64,000 nucleotides of DNA from JACVRW01 sp963811055 (GTDB taxonomy: Bacteria > Actinomycetota > Thermoleophilia > Solirubrobacterales > Thermoleophilaceae): NCBI GenBank assembly GCA_963811055.1, contig CAWEPQ010000016.1, positions 124,001 to 188,000 on the forward strand. The letters run 5' to 3'. How positions within the stretch are numbered: the first letter of the stretch is position 1; every line of letters begins with the position of its first letter. Position numbers and translations under genes: made by a program. Below, piece after piece: positions 45,207-53,790 of this stretch. The notes under the pieces were generated by a model. It saw nothing but the letters and a program-made list of their open reading frames with translations. It was not told where the DNA came from and searched no databases.

Positions 45207-46095
45207 CGCTCCACCACCTCGCGGAACAGCTCGGCCAGCGTGGGCCGCACGGGGGCGAACGCGTGCACCGCGCCCGCGCGGCGGGCGGCGTCGAGCACCA
45301 GCTGGTCGTCCGCCCCCTCGCCGAGCTCGAGCAGAACCCCGCGCTCGTCGCTTTTCAGCAGCCGAACGCCGGCCAGGCCGTCGAGCCACGCGTCCGACGG
45401 TGCATCGAGCTCCACACGCACGCACGGGAGCGAGCGCTCCGCCCGCAGCTCATCCACCCGGCCCGCCGCCACGATGCGGCCGCCGTCCACGATCGCCACG
45501 CGGTCACAGAGCCGCTCGACGAGCTCGAGCTGGTGCGACGAGAAGATCACGGCCACGCCCTCGGCGGCTCGCTCGCGGAGCACGTCCGACATCACGTCGG
45601 TGCCGATCGGATCGAGGCCCGAGAAGGGCTCGTCGAGGATCAGCGCGCTCGGGATCGTGCACCAGCGCCGCGGCCAGCTGGACCCGCTGCTGATTCCCCA
45701 GCGACAGCTCCTCCACTCGCTGATCGGCTCGCTCGCCCAGGCCCGAGCCGCTCGATCCAGCGCCGCGCTGCCTCGCCGGCCTCGCCCTGGCTGCGGCCGT
45801 GCAGGGACGCGAGGTAGCGGAGCTGGCGATCCACCTTCATCTTCGGATAGAGGCCGCGCTCCTCCGGCAGGTAGCCGAACCGGCTCTGCGCCTCGCGCGT
45901 TGCGGGCGCGCCGTTCCAGCGCACCTCGCCCGCGTCCTGCTCGAGCACGCCCAGCGCAATCCGCATGGCGGTGGTCTTGCCCGCTCCGTTGGGCCCGACG
46001 AATCCGAGCACCTCTCCCTCGGGCACCCTGAGGGTGAGACCGTCCAGCGCCACGGTCTGCCCGTAGCGCCGCGTCAGGTCGAGAAGCTCGAGCAC
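45203..46095 (-). pseudogene. ABC exporter ATP-binding subunit, frame-disrupted
   Basis: Pieces in three frames together make a normal ABC ATPase: Walker A GPNGAGKTTAMRI near 35, SRFGYLPEERGLYPKM, signature ELSLGNQQRVQLAAALVHDP, Walker B ALILDEPFSGLDP, and IFSSHQLELVERL. Length is 3n+2. Dropping one base from the CCC/GGG runs at 45735-45744 and at 45651-45653 rejoins all pieces. It pairs with the permease downstream. This is either a sequencing artefact or a decaying gene; GTG start. Confidence 0.78.
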
Positions 46096-46125
46096 TCCCC
46101 GACCCCTTCCCAGCCCAACGCGGAC

Positions 46126-46833
46126 CTACACCAGGTCCGCCAGCCGTGCCACGGCGCGACCAAGCTCGCCGCGCGGCTCGCGCCCGCCCAGGGCAAGCTG
46201 GGCGCCCATCCGCGAGCGCGGCAGGACAGTGGGCGCGCCCGCTCCAGCGGCCGGCCGTCGGGACCGTTGAGAACCAGGAGTGGCTCAGGCCCGACCCGGG
46301 CGAGGCAGGCGGCCGCGACCGGGGCCAGCGCCGGCTCGGTGGCGGCGGACGCGACCAGGACCATGCAGTCGGCCAGGGCGGCGGCGGTCCCTCCCAGCGC
46401 CGCCGAGCCGGCATCGAGCACCAGCGGGGCGAAGTGGCGCGCGCAGTCGGCGAGCGCCAGCGCATCGGCCCCGCCGACCAGGCAGAGCGCGGCCGACCGC
46501 GCGCGTGGCGGCGCCCGGCACGTCGGCGAGGGAGCGTGCCAGGCGCGTGGCCGCTGGCGTGGCCACGGCCATGCCCGATCCGGGCAGCTCGCAGGACACG
46601 GCGGCGGCTCCGGCCGGGTCCCGCGCGGCCAGCTCCGCCGCAAGCGCGCGAGCGACCATCGTGGTACCGCATCCCGGCGCGAGCCCGAAGACCGCGATCA
46701 CCGGCCGTGGACCGGCGACGCGCGTGGTGGGCACCGCCTCGGGATCGGCCGGCTCGAGCAGCCAGGAGCCCGCCGCGCTCAGCGCGGCGCCGGCCAGGCC
46801 GCGCGGACCCGGGGACGCACGGAGCGCCCTCAC
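46126..46833 (-). pseudogene. CpaE/Ssd-like P-loop protein of a Tad cluster, frame-disrupted
   Basis: The first part reads VIAVFGLAPGCGTTMVARAL, a Walker A variant without the usual lysine, as in actinobacterial CpaE/septum-site-like proteins. The frame changes near 46514 to give SAALCLVGGADALALADCARH, and changes again near 46231-46240 to end VLPRSRMGAQLALGG and a TAG at 46126. Removing one base from each of the CCC at 46514-46516, the GGG at 46231-46233 and the CCC at 46238-46240 restores one frame. CpaE helps localise the Tad pilus machine. GTG start overlaps the TadE-like stop. Confidence 0.6.
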
Positions 46834-47166
46834 GGCGCCACCGTCGCGTGGGCCTCGACCGCGAGCCTGTCGGCCAGCGCGCGCAGCGCCGCCGGCGGCC
46901 GCAGCCTCACTGCCACCCGGCCGCCGTCCACGGCGATCCGCGTTCGCGCCCGCGCCCAGCCGGGCAGGGCCTCGCGGACGCCGTGCGCGCGGGTCTGCTC
47001 CAGCGGCCAGCGCCAGCGCGCCCGCCTCGGCGGCCGTGCCGGCGAGCACCTTGGCGTAGCCGACCGCCAGCAGCTGAAGGCACGCGAGAGCCACCGCCAG
47101 GAGCGCGGGAAGCATCCCGAGCAGCTCGACGGTGGCCTGACCGCCCTCGCGCCGGCTAGCCGTCAC
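46830..47166 (-). pseudogene. TadE-like pilus protein (upstream copy of pair 2), frame-disrupted
   Basis: The N-terminus GGQATVELLGMLPALLAVALACLQL is a class TadE/TadG segment with a membrane helix and the conserved Glu. The 3' half, REALPGWARARTRIAVDGGRVAVRL, is one frame away. Length is 3n+1; removing one base of the GGG at 46991-46993 (plus-strand view) joins them. TadE-like pilins are cleaved by prepilin peptidase and assist Flp pilus assembly. Start GTG 47166 overlaps the preceding TadE-like gene by 11 bases. Confidence 0.65.
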
Positions 47167-47532
47167 GCGCGCGCCCGAGCGACGAGGTGGCGGCAACGCT
47201 GACGGGTGCGTGCCACGCGGGCATCAGGAGCGGCACCCGGACCGAAACGCGCACGCCTCCGCCGCGCAGGCGACGAACGCTGAGGCCTTCCTCGAGCGAG
47301 CGCGGAAGCGCGCTGCGCGCCCCTGCCTCCGCGCTGCGCCCCACGGCATCGGCTCGGGCCGCCACGCGCGCGGCATGGGCGCACAGCCACAGGGCATGGC
47401 CGGCCAGCGCGAGCTGCCATGCCAGCGCCGCGGCCAGCAGGACGAACGGCAGCGCCGCGACCAGCTCGACCGACGCCTGACCGCGCTGCCCGTCCGCGCG
47501 CGGCTCCGGGGGATCCGTGAAGAGGGACTCAT
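47156..47532 (-). CDS. TadE-like pilus protein
   Basis: About 125 residues. RGQASVELVAALPFVLLAAALAWQL is the TadE/TadG membrane segment with the conserved Glu; an extracytoplasmic strand domain follows and ends RVSVRVPLLMPAWHAPVSVAATS. The core is intact in one frame, but no usual start exists in that frame downstream of the divergent luciferase-like gene. ATG 47532 lies in another frame, so the N-terminus may carry an indel. No tadA, tadB, tadC or prepilin peptidase is present, so this is a partial Tad cluster. Confidence 0.6.
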
Positions 47533-47612
47533 ATGCCGCGCGAGCCTGCCGCGCGGCGGGAGACGGCTCAACACGGGCGTGTGACAGCTGCGCAACAACT
47601 ACCCTCGAAGCC

Positions 47613-48654
47613 GTGACCGAGCTCCTGCTCAACGTGCTCGACCAGTCGCCGATCTCGGAGGGCTCCACCGGGCCCGACGCGCTCGACAACACCCTCGACC
47701 TCGCCCGGCTGGCCGACCGCCTCGGGTACCACCGCTACTGGCTCGCCGAGCACCACGGCACGCCCACGCTCGCCTGCGCGAGCCCGGAGGTGCTGATCGG
47801 CCCGATCGCGCGCGGGCACCGACCGGATCCGCGTGGGCAGCGGCGGCGTGATGCTCCCCCACTACAGCCCGCTCAGCGTGGCCGAGCGCTTCAGCATCCT
47901 GAGCGGGCTCTACCCGGGCCGGATCGACCTCGGGATCGGGCGCGCGCCGGGCACCGACCAGCTGACCATGCTGGCGCTCCAGCGCGACCGCCGCCAGACC
48001 GCGCCCGACGACTTCCCGCAGCAGCTCACCGAGCTGCTCGCCTACCTCGAGGACAACATGCCGGCCGACCACCCGTTCGCGCGACTGAGCGCCTCGCTGC
48101 CGGGTGTGCCGGAGCGCCCCGAGGTCTGGCTGCTCGGCTCCTCGCCGCAGAGCGCGATCTGGGCCGGCGAGCTCGGTCTCCCCTACTCGTTCGCCGACTT
48201 CATCAACCCGAACGGCGCCGCCATCGCGGAGGATTACCGTCGGCACTTCCAGCCGTCTTCCCGGTCCGATGACCCGCGGGTGGCCGTGGGCGTGATGGCG
48301 GTGTGCGCCGACACGGACGAGGAGGCCGAGCGGCTCGCGTCCAGCAGCCGGATGGCGTTCTCGCTGCTGCGCATGGGACGCCTCGTGCCGGTTCCGCCGA
48401 TCGAGAAGGCGCTGCGCTACCTCGAGACCCGCGAGCGGCGCCCGGGCGGGTCCGGCCGCCGCGCCGTGATCGGCTCACCGGAGACCGTGCGGCAGGGCCT
48501 GGAGGAGGTGGCGCGCGAGTACGGCGCCGAGGAGCTCACGGTGCTCACGATCACGCACGAGCACGAGGCCCGCCGGCGCTCGTACGAGCTGATCGCCTCG
48601 GCGTTCGCGCTCGACGGCGCCGCGGCCGGTGCCGCCGCGGCCGCTCAGCCGTAG
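47613..48654 (+). pseudogene. Luciferase-like flavin-dependent oxidoreductase (MsnO8-like), frame-disrupted
   Basis: The N-terminal barrel segment LLNVLDQSPISEGSTGPDAL and YHRYWLAEHHGTPTLACASPEVL is followed, one frame over, by VGSGGVMLPHYSPLSVAERF, LYPGRIDLGIGRAPGTD and PEVWLLGSSPQSA, all typical of bacterial luciferase-like monooxygenases. Length is 3n+1, and removing one G of the GGG at 47814-47816 joins them. These enzymes use reduced flavin and oxygen; the substrate is unknown. GTG start. Its 3' end overlaps the convergent membrane-protein gene by 10 bases. Confidence 0.8.
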
Positions 48655-49022
48655 CTGCGGTACTGCGTCCACACCCAGTAGAGCCCGTACGACGCGAGCC
48701 CCACCAGCGCGAGCCAGGCAATCGCACCCAGGCCGCCGGTGTCGAACAGCCGGTTGGTGGCCGTGAAGGTCACGAGCGCGAGCCCGAGCGAGCCGTAGAG
48801 CACCATCCGCTGGCGGTCCGGCAGGGTCTCCAGCTCGAACCGGTACTGCCGGAACAGCCGGTAGGCCAGAAACGCGATCGCCGCGAAGAAGCCGATCGTG
48901 ATGACCGTGAGCACCACGTCCAGCGCCGACCCTCCCCCGGGCAGCACCGTGAACACCAGCGCGACGAGCGCCACCACCCCGAGCTTCCATGCGAGCTGCA
49001 CGGTGGAAGAGGCTACGATCAC
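48645..49022 (-). CDS. Small multi-pass membrane protein, unknown function
   Basis: 125 residues with about four hydrophobic helices (about 11-30, 33-55, 70-90, 95-115). A short charged loop QYRFELETLPDRQRMVLYGS separates the pairs. I recognise no family. GTG 49022 overlaps the uppP stop (GTGA), so it is translated after uppP and may help at the same membrane step, but that is inference. Confidence 0.65.
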   Translation of the reverse strand: MIVASSTVQLAWKLGVVALVALVFTVLPGGGSALDVVLTVITIGFFAAIAFLAYRLFRQYRFELETLPDRQRMVLYGSLGLALVTFTATNRLFDTGGLGAIAWLALVGLASYGLYWVWTQYRSYG

Positions 49023-49843
49023 TTGATGGCGCCGGAGCTGACCAACACCAACACCAGCGCCCCGAGCGCGACCCGGTAGACCACGAAGACCATGGTCGAG
49101 TGGCGCTCGAGATAGCGCAGCAGCAGCGCGATCGACGCGTAGCCGGTCAAGAAGGCCAGCAGCGTGGCCAGACCCAGATTGAAGAGGGAGGTTCCCTCGC
49201 CCTCCTCCCCGCTGAGGATCGAGCTCAGCTCGAGCAGGCCGCTGAGCACCACGGCCGGGATCGAGAGGAGAAAGGAGAAGCGGGCCGCCGCGGTGCGGTC
49301 GAGCCCCATGAAGAGGCCCGCCGTGATCGTGGCCCCGGAGCGCGAAACGCCCGGTATCAGGGCCAGCGCCTGCGCAAAGCCGATGGCGATGCCATCGCGC
49401 CTGGTGATCTGCTCGATCCCGCGCGAGCGGGTGCCCACCCGCTCTGCCAGGAGCAGGACGAGCCCGAGCACGATCAGGGCGCTGCCGATCAGGTAGAGGT
49501 CGCGGGCACCGGTCTCGATCTGGTCCTTGAAGATCAGCCCGAAGATGCCGATCGGCACGGTGCCGAGCACGATGTACCAACCCAGTCGTGCGTCGTGGTC
49601 GCGGCGCGCCACCGGGTCCCGCAGCGATTTCAGCCAAGCGCGGGCGATCCGCTGGAGGTCGGCCCGGAAGTAGAGGAGCACCGCTGCCATCGTCCCGAGC
49701 TGGGTGACGGCCGTGAAAGCGGCTCCGGGGTCCTCCCAGCCGAGGAAGGCCGGGACGATCCGCAGATGACCGGTGCTCGAGACGGGCAGGAACTCGGTGA
49801 GCCCCTGCACGATCCCGAGGACTATCGCCTCGAGCGTTGACAC
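49019..49843 (-). CDS. uppP: Undecaprenyl-diphosphate phosphatase
   Basis: 274 residues. Both BacA-family active-site motifs are present: GLTEFLPVSSTGHL near 15 and PGVSRSGATITAG near 175, embedded in about eight helices. It recycles undecaprenyl pyrophosphate to the monophosphate carrier for cell-wall synthesis. GTG start. ppa lies 12 bases upstream on the same strand, and its pyrophosphate-clearing role fits loosely with this phosphatase. Confidence 0.95.
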   Translation of the reverse strand: MSTLEAIVLGIVQGLTEFLPVSSTGHLRIVPAFLGWEDPGAAFTAVTQLGTMAAVLLYFRADLQRIARAWLKSLRDPVARRDHDARLGWYIVLGTVPIGIFGLIFKDQIETGARDLYLIGSALIVLGLVLLLAERVGTRSRGIEQITRRDGIAIGFAQALALIPGVSRSGATITAGLFMGLDRTAAARFSFLLSIPAVVLSGLLELSSILSGEEGEGTSLFNLGLATLLAFLTGYASIALLLRYLERHSTMVFVVYRVALGALVLVLVSSGAIK

Positions 49844-49855
49844 GGCTGCGGAACC

Positions 49856-50353
49856 CTAGTGAGCGGCGGACTCGCTAAAACGCGCTCGCGAAGCGGCGAT
49901 CTCGTCCACGGCGTCCTGGCGCGAGAACCAGCCCTTGACCTCCACGTGCTTGTTCTCGAGGTTCTTGTAGATCGAGAAGAAGTGCCGGATCTCGTTCTGG
50001 AGCTGGTCTGAGACCTGATCCAGGCTCTCGAGCGTGTTCCAGCCGGGGTCGTGCAGGGGGACGGCGAGGACCTTGTCATCCAGACCCTTGTCGTCCTCCA
50101 TGCGGAAGAGCGCAATGGGCTTGACATCAATCATGCAGCCGGGGAACGTCGGCTCGGATACGAGGACCATCACGTCGAGCGGGTCGCCATCCTCGGAGAG
50201 GGTGTCCGGGATGAACCCGTAGTCGGTGGGATACACCACGGACGAGAAGAGGAAGCGGTCGAGTACGAGGGCGTTGCGCTCGTGGTCCCACTCGTACTTG
50301 TTCCTGCTCCCCTTGGGGATCTCGACGATGCAGGCAAACGACTCGTCGGACAC
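49856..50353 (-). CDS. ppa: Inorganic pyrophosphatase (family I)
   Basis: 165 residues, the usual length. The active-site run YPTDYGFIPDTLSEDGDPLDVMVL with the metal aspartates is complete, and EIPKGSRNKYEWD gives the N-terminal catalytic strand. It hydrolyses pyrophosphate and drives biosynthetic reactions. Start GTG 50353. A divergent small membrane protein starts 30 bases away, so the promoters overlap. Confidence 0.95.
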   Translation of the reverse strand: MSDESFACIVEIPKGSRNKYEWDHERNALVLDRFLFSSVVYPTDYGFIPDTLSEDGDPLDVMVLVSEPTFPGCMIDVKPIALFRMEDDKGLDDKVLAVPLHDPGWNTLESLDQVSDQLQNEIRHFFSIYKNLENKHVEVKGWFSRQDAVDEIAASRARFSESAAH

Positions 50354-50383
50354 GTCGGCGCACAGGGTATCGTTCCCACCGCG

Positions 50384-50596
50384 ATGTCACTTCTCGCGCA
50401 GATCACGCTGATTGCCGGCGACAACGGCGAGGGCCTCGTCGGCGAGACCGACGACCGCATCATCACCTTCTTCTGCCTGGGATTGGTCATCTTCTTCACC
50501 GTCGTGGTGATCCTCGGATCCACGATCCAGGGCGCGCTCGAGAAGCGCAAGAACCAGCGCAAGGCCGCCGAGCTCCGGCGCCGTGTTGGCTGGTAG
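50384..50596 (+). CDS. Small single-pass membrane protein
   Basis: 70 residues: a short N-terminus, then one membrane helix (about 28-52, IITFFCLGLVIFFTVVVIL), and a strongly basic C-terminal tail (KRKNQRKAAELRRRVGW). No family recognised. The positive-inside tail suggests the C-terminus is cytoplasmic. It is divergent from ppa. After it comes a 167-base gap with two inverted repeats. Confidence 0.65.
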   Translation: MSLLAQITLIAGDNGEGLVGETDDRIITFFCLGLVIFFTVVVILGSTIQGALEKRKNQRKAAELRRRVGW

Positions 50597-50610
50597 CCCC
50601 TGATGCGGAA

Positions 50611-50630
50611 GCAGCCGGCTAGCCGGCTGC
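50611..50630. terminator. Perfect 20-bp palindrome downstream of a small membrane-protein gene
   Basis: gcagccggctagccggctgc equals its own reverse complement. It begins 15 bases after the stop of the small membrane-protein gene, so it could form a hairpin and terminate transcription. No T-run follows, and it could instead be a protein-binding site. Confidence 0.4.
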
Positions 50631-50709
50631 GCACCGATGGTTCTCAAAGGGTTCACACCTACCGCTCTGCGCCCGGCCAGGATGCGTGGGCAGACCCCTC
50701 CTCCGAGCA

Positions 50710-50739
50710 CGTGGCCCTGAGCTCCCCGCCGGGGCCACG
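50710..50739 (+). promoter_or_regulatory. Hairpin in the leader of an enoyl-CoA hydratase gene
   Basis: An 8-base stem (CGTGGCCC pairing with GGGCCACG) with a 14-base loop lies 24 bases before ATG 50764 and is followed by GCGCCGTTTT. It could act as a leader attenuator or terminator. No known riboswitch pattern is recognised. Confidence 0.3.
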
Positions 50740-50763
50740 CGCCGTTTTGGGAGAGTTCCGGGC

Positions 50764-51528
50764 ATGAACCCCGTGGGCTACGAGCGAACCGGAGCGGCCG
50801 CGGTCGTGACGATCGACCGCCAGGAGCGCCGGAACGCGGTCGACGGACCAACCGCCGACCTGCTCGCCGAGGCCTACGAGCGCTTCGAGGCGGACGACGA
50901 CGCCCGGGTGATGATCCTGACCGGCGCGGGCGACGTGGCCTTCTGCGCCGGAGCCGACCTCAAGGCCATCGAGAGCTTCGGGCCGCGGCTCGAACGTGAG
51001 GGTGGGCCACTCGGGTTCACGCGCCGGATCGCGAGCAAGCCCACGATCGCCGCCATCTCCGGCTGGTGCCTGGCCGGCGGGCTGGAGCTCGCCCTGTGGT
51101 GCGACCTGCGCGTGGCCACCCCCACCGCCGCCCTCGGCTTCCCCGAGCGCCGCTGGGGCGTCCCGCTGATCGACGGCGGAACCCAGCGGCTGCCGCGCAT
51201 CGTCGGGCTCGGGCGGGCGCTCGACCTGATCCTCAGCGGCCGCATCGTCGAGGCCGACGAGGCCCACGCCATGGGGCTCGTCAACGAGATCGTGCCGGAC
51301 GGGCAGCACCTCGACCGTGCACTCGAGATGGCCGAGGCGCTGGCCGCCTTCCCCCAGGACACCATGCTGGCCGACCGGTCCGCGGCGATCGAGGGGTTCG
51401 ACCTGCCGCTGCCCGAGGCACTCGAGCTCGAGGCCCGGAGCAGCCAGCCCACGCTGGAGACGGCCTGGCGCGGCGCGGCGCGATTCGCCGGCGGCGAGGG
51501 CCGCGGCGGCGCGGGCGCCGGGGTCTGA
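50764..51528 (+). CDS. Enoyl-CoA hydratase/isomerase family protein
   Basis: 254 residues, crotonase fold: VVTIDRQERRNAV, AFCAGADLKAIE, KPTIAAISGWCLAGGLELALWCDLR, and LGFPERRWGVPLIDGG with the catalytic region. The C-terminal helices close the trimer. It probably hydrates enoyl-CoA in fatty-acid oxidation or detoxification. ATG start. An ABC ATPase gene follows with a TTG start one base past its stop, an unusual partner, so the two may only share transcription. Confidence 0.88.
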   Translation: MNPVGYERTGAAAVVTIDRQERRNAVDGPTADLLAEAYERFEADDDARVMILTGAGDVAFCAGADLKAIESFGPRLEREGGPLGFTRRIASKPTIAAISGWCLAGGLELALWCDLRVATPTAALGFPERRWGVPLIDGGTQRLPRIVGLGRALDLILSGRIVEADEAHAMGLVNEIVPDGQHLDRALEMAEALAAFPQDTMLADRSAAIEGFDLPLPEALELEARSSQPTLETAWRGAARFAGGEGRGGAGAGV

Positions 51529-51529
51529 C

Positions 51530-52387
51530 TTGTCCCCCGCCCCCGCAATCGAGGTCCGGGACCTCGAGAAGTCGTACGGGCCGGTGGCGGCCGTGCGCGG
51601 ACTCTCCTTCTCGGTCGAGCAGGGAGAGGTGTTCGGCCTCCTCGGGCCCAACGGAGCGGGCAAGACCACCACCGTGGAGATCCTCGAGGGCTACCGCTCG
51701 CGCACCGCGGGGGACGTGAGCGTGCTCGGGCACGATCCGGCGATCCGGGATCGCCGCCTCCAGGAGCGCGTGGGAATCGTGCTCCAGAGCTCCGGCTTCT
51801 ACCCGCAGGCGACCGTGCGCGAGGCCGTGGAGAACACCGCCAAGGCGTACTCCGCCCCGCGCGACATACGCGAGACGATCGAGCTCGTGGGCCTCGAGGA
51901 GAAGGCCGACGCGCGCACCGCCCAGCTGAGCGGCGGCCAGCGCCGGCGGCTCGACCTGGCGCTGGCGCTGATCGGCAACCCGGAGCTGGTGTTCCTCGAC
52001 GAGCCCACCACGGGGTTCGACCCGGCCGCCCGGCGCACGGCCTGGAACGCGGTGCGCAACCTCCGTGGCCTCGGCATGACGGTGCTGCTCACCACCCACT
52101 ACCTGGACGAGGCCCAGGAGCTGGCCGATCGCGTGGCCATCGTCAAGGACGGCCGCATCGTGGCCCAGGGCCCTCCCACCGAGCTCGGCCCGGCCCAGGC
52201 CCGCTACCGCGTCTCCTACCTGTCCTCGGGGCGGCGGGTGGAGCACCAGACCGACGACCCCACGGACCTCCTGCACCGCCTCACGAGCGACGCCATGGCC
52301 CGCGGTGAGCGCCTTGAGGGGCTCGAGGTCAACCGGCCCACGCTCGAGGACGTGTACCTCGAGCTGACCGCGGACGAGACCCCATGA
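51530..52387 (+). CDS. ABC transporter ATP-binding protein (drug/antibiotic exporter type)
   Basis: 285 residues with Walker A GPNGAGKTTTVEI, Q-loop VLQSSGFYPQAT, signature LSGGQRRRLDLALALIG, Walker B LVFLDEPTTGFDP, and H-loop TTHYLDEAQ. The C-terminus is a short accessory domain. It energises the ABC-2 permease encoded immediately downstream (4-base ATGA overlap). The type matches multidrug or antibiotic efflux systems; the substrate is unknown. TTG start. Confidence 0.9.
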   Translation: MSPAPAIEVRDLEKSYGPVAAVRGLSFSVEQGEVFGLLGPNGAGKTTTVEILEGYRSRTAGDVSVLGHDPAIRDRRLQERVGIVLQSSGFYPQATVREAVENTAKAYSAPRDIRETIELVGLEEKADARTAQLSGGQRRRLDLALALIGNPELVFLDEPTTGFDPAARRTAWNAVRNLRGLGMTVLLTTHYLDEAQELADRVAIVKDGRIVAQGPPTELGPAQARYRVSYLSSGRRVEHQTDDPTDLLHRLTSDAMARGERLEGLEVNRPTLEDVYLELTADETP

Positions 52388-53112
52388 GCACCGCCGCGCT
52401 GACCTGGGAGCAGTTCCGCTTCGAGCGCAAGCTGTTCTGGCGCAACCCCACCGCGGCGTTCTTCAACTTCGTGCTGCCGCTGCTCCTGCTGTTCCTGGTG
52501 GCCACGGCGTTCGCCAGCGAGGGCGACGAGCTCGACGTCCTGATACCCGGGGTGGCAGGCATGAGCGTGATGGCCACCACGTTCACCGCGCTGGCGTACG
52601 TGCTCGTGTACCGGCGCGAGGAGGGCATCCTGAAGCGCGTTCGCGGCACGCCGATGCCCGCCGCCTCCTATCTCGGCGGGATGATCGCCTCGGCCGTGCT
52701 CAACGCCCTGGTCCAGGTGCTGCTCGTGGTGGCCATCGGCCACGTGGTCTACGGCGTCGACTGGCCCGCGGACTGGCTTCTCCTCGCCGGTTTCTCCATC
52801 CTCGGGGTGATCTGCTTCGGCGCGCTGGGGGTGGCCTTCGCGCACGCCATCCCGAACGTGGACTCGGGCCCGGCATGGGTCAACGCCGTGTTCCTGCCTC
52901 TGATCTTCATCTCCGGCGTCTTCTACTCCTCCGACTCGCTCCCCGGCGCGCTCAAAGCGGTGGCCGAGGCGCTCCCGCTCAAGCACCTGATCGACGGCCT
53001 GTCGGCCGCCATCGTGGGCGGAGGCGGCGACACCCTGGCATCCGCGGCGGTGGTGGGCCTCTGGACCGTGGCCGGGCTGCTGCTGGCCGTGCGCTACTTC
53101 CGCTGGAGCTAA
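52384..53112 (+). CDS. ABC-2 type exporter permease
   Basis: 242 residues with about six helices. The ABC-2 pattern is visible: FERKLFWRNPTAAFFNFVLPLLLL, RREEGILKRVRGTPMPAASYLGG (the cytoplasmic coupling loop), and SGVFYSSDSLPGALKAVAEALPLKHLIDGL. It forms the membrane channel for the ATPase upstream. ATG start overlaps the ATPase stop. Its stop overlaps the convergent metallopeptidase by 4 bases if that gene's frameshift is corrected. Confidence 0.9.
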   Translation: MSTAALTWEQFRFERKLFWRNPTAAFFNFVLPLLLLFLVATAFASEGDELDVLIPGVAGMSVMATTFTALAYVLVYRREEGILKRVRGTPMPAASYLGGMIASAVLNALVQVLLVVAIGHVVYGVDWPADWLLLAGFSILGVICFGALGVAFAHAIPNVDSGPAWVNAVFLPLIFISGVFYSSDSLPGALKAVAEALPLKHLIDGLSAAIVGGGGDTLASAAVVGLWTVAGLLLAVRYFRWS

Positions 53113-53790
53113 AGCCGCAAGCGCGTGCCCGTGGCGGCGTAGCCACTGCTCGCGCTCGCGCCACTCGGGGCACCGGCTGGCCAGCAGCGACCAGAAGCGC
53201 TCTGAGTGGTCGTGCACCGCAAGGTGCGCCACCTCGTGCTCCACCACGTAGTCGAGGATCTCGGCCGGGGCGAGCAGCAGCCGCCAGTTGAAGCTCATGG
53301 CCCCGCTCGACGAGCACGACGCCCAGCGGCTGCGCTGCCCGCGGATCTGCAGCGACCCGTAGCTCGTGCCGGCGCGGGCCACCGCGGCGTCGAGGCGGCG
53401 TGCCACCTCCTCCCGCGCCTGGCGCCGGTACCAGCGCTCGAGCGCAGCGCGCACGGCATCGGGGGCCAGGTCGGGTGTGATGACCTCGAGGGCGCCCTCA
53501 CGAGCTCTGACGCGGGCCCGGGCGCCGCGCGAGAGCCGCAGCTCGAGCCGCTCCCCCAGGTATGGCACCTCGCCGCCGTCCTCCAGGAGCACGGGCGGCA
53601 ACTCCGCCTCGGACTCGCGCATGCGCCTGAGCGTCCGCTCGATCCAGGGCCGCTTCTCCTCGACGAACGGCTCGACATGCCGGAGGGCGAACCCGCGCGG
53701 CACCACCACCTCCACCCCGCCGCCGTCCACGACGATGCGCGCGTGACGCGCCCGCGTGGAGTGGCGGATCCGGTAGGCGATGGAGTTCAT
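53109..53790 (-). CDS. YgjP-like (SprT/M48-type) metallopeptidase, C-terminus frame-shifted
   Basis: About 227 residues. A strand-rich N-terminus (MNSIAYRIRHSTRARHARIVV) is followed by SLQIRGQRSRWASCSSSG and the zinc motif HEVAHLAVHDHSERFW, with a C-terminal helix ending near WLRRHG. In the given frame it then runs on antisense into the ABC permease without a stop for about 900 bases. Removing one base of the CCC at 53128-53130 gives the usual RRHGTRLRL end and a stop at 53109. The ATG overlaps the glycosyltransferase stop (ATGA). Confidence 0.75.

Noticed and set aside
50051..50383. N-terminal extension of the small membrane protein gene
   Set aside because: The upstream open frame is antisense to ppa; ATG 50384 gives a sensible single-helix protein.
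52216..53108. C-terminal extension of the metallopeptidase
   Set aside because: It is antisense to a well-supported ABC permease/ATPase, has no domain, and disappears if one surplus base at 53128-53130 is removed.
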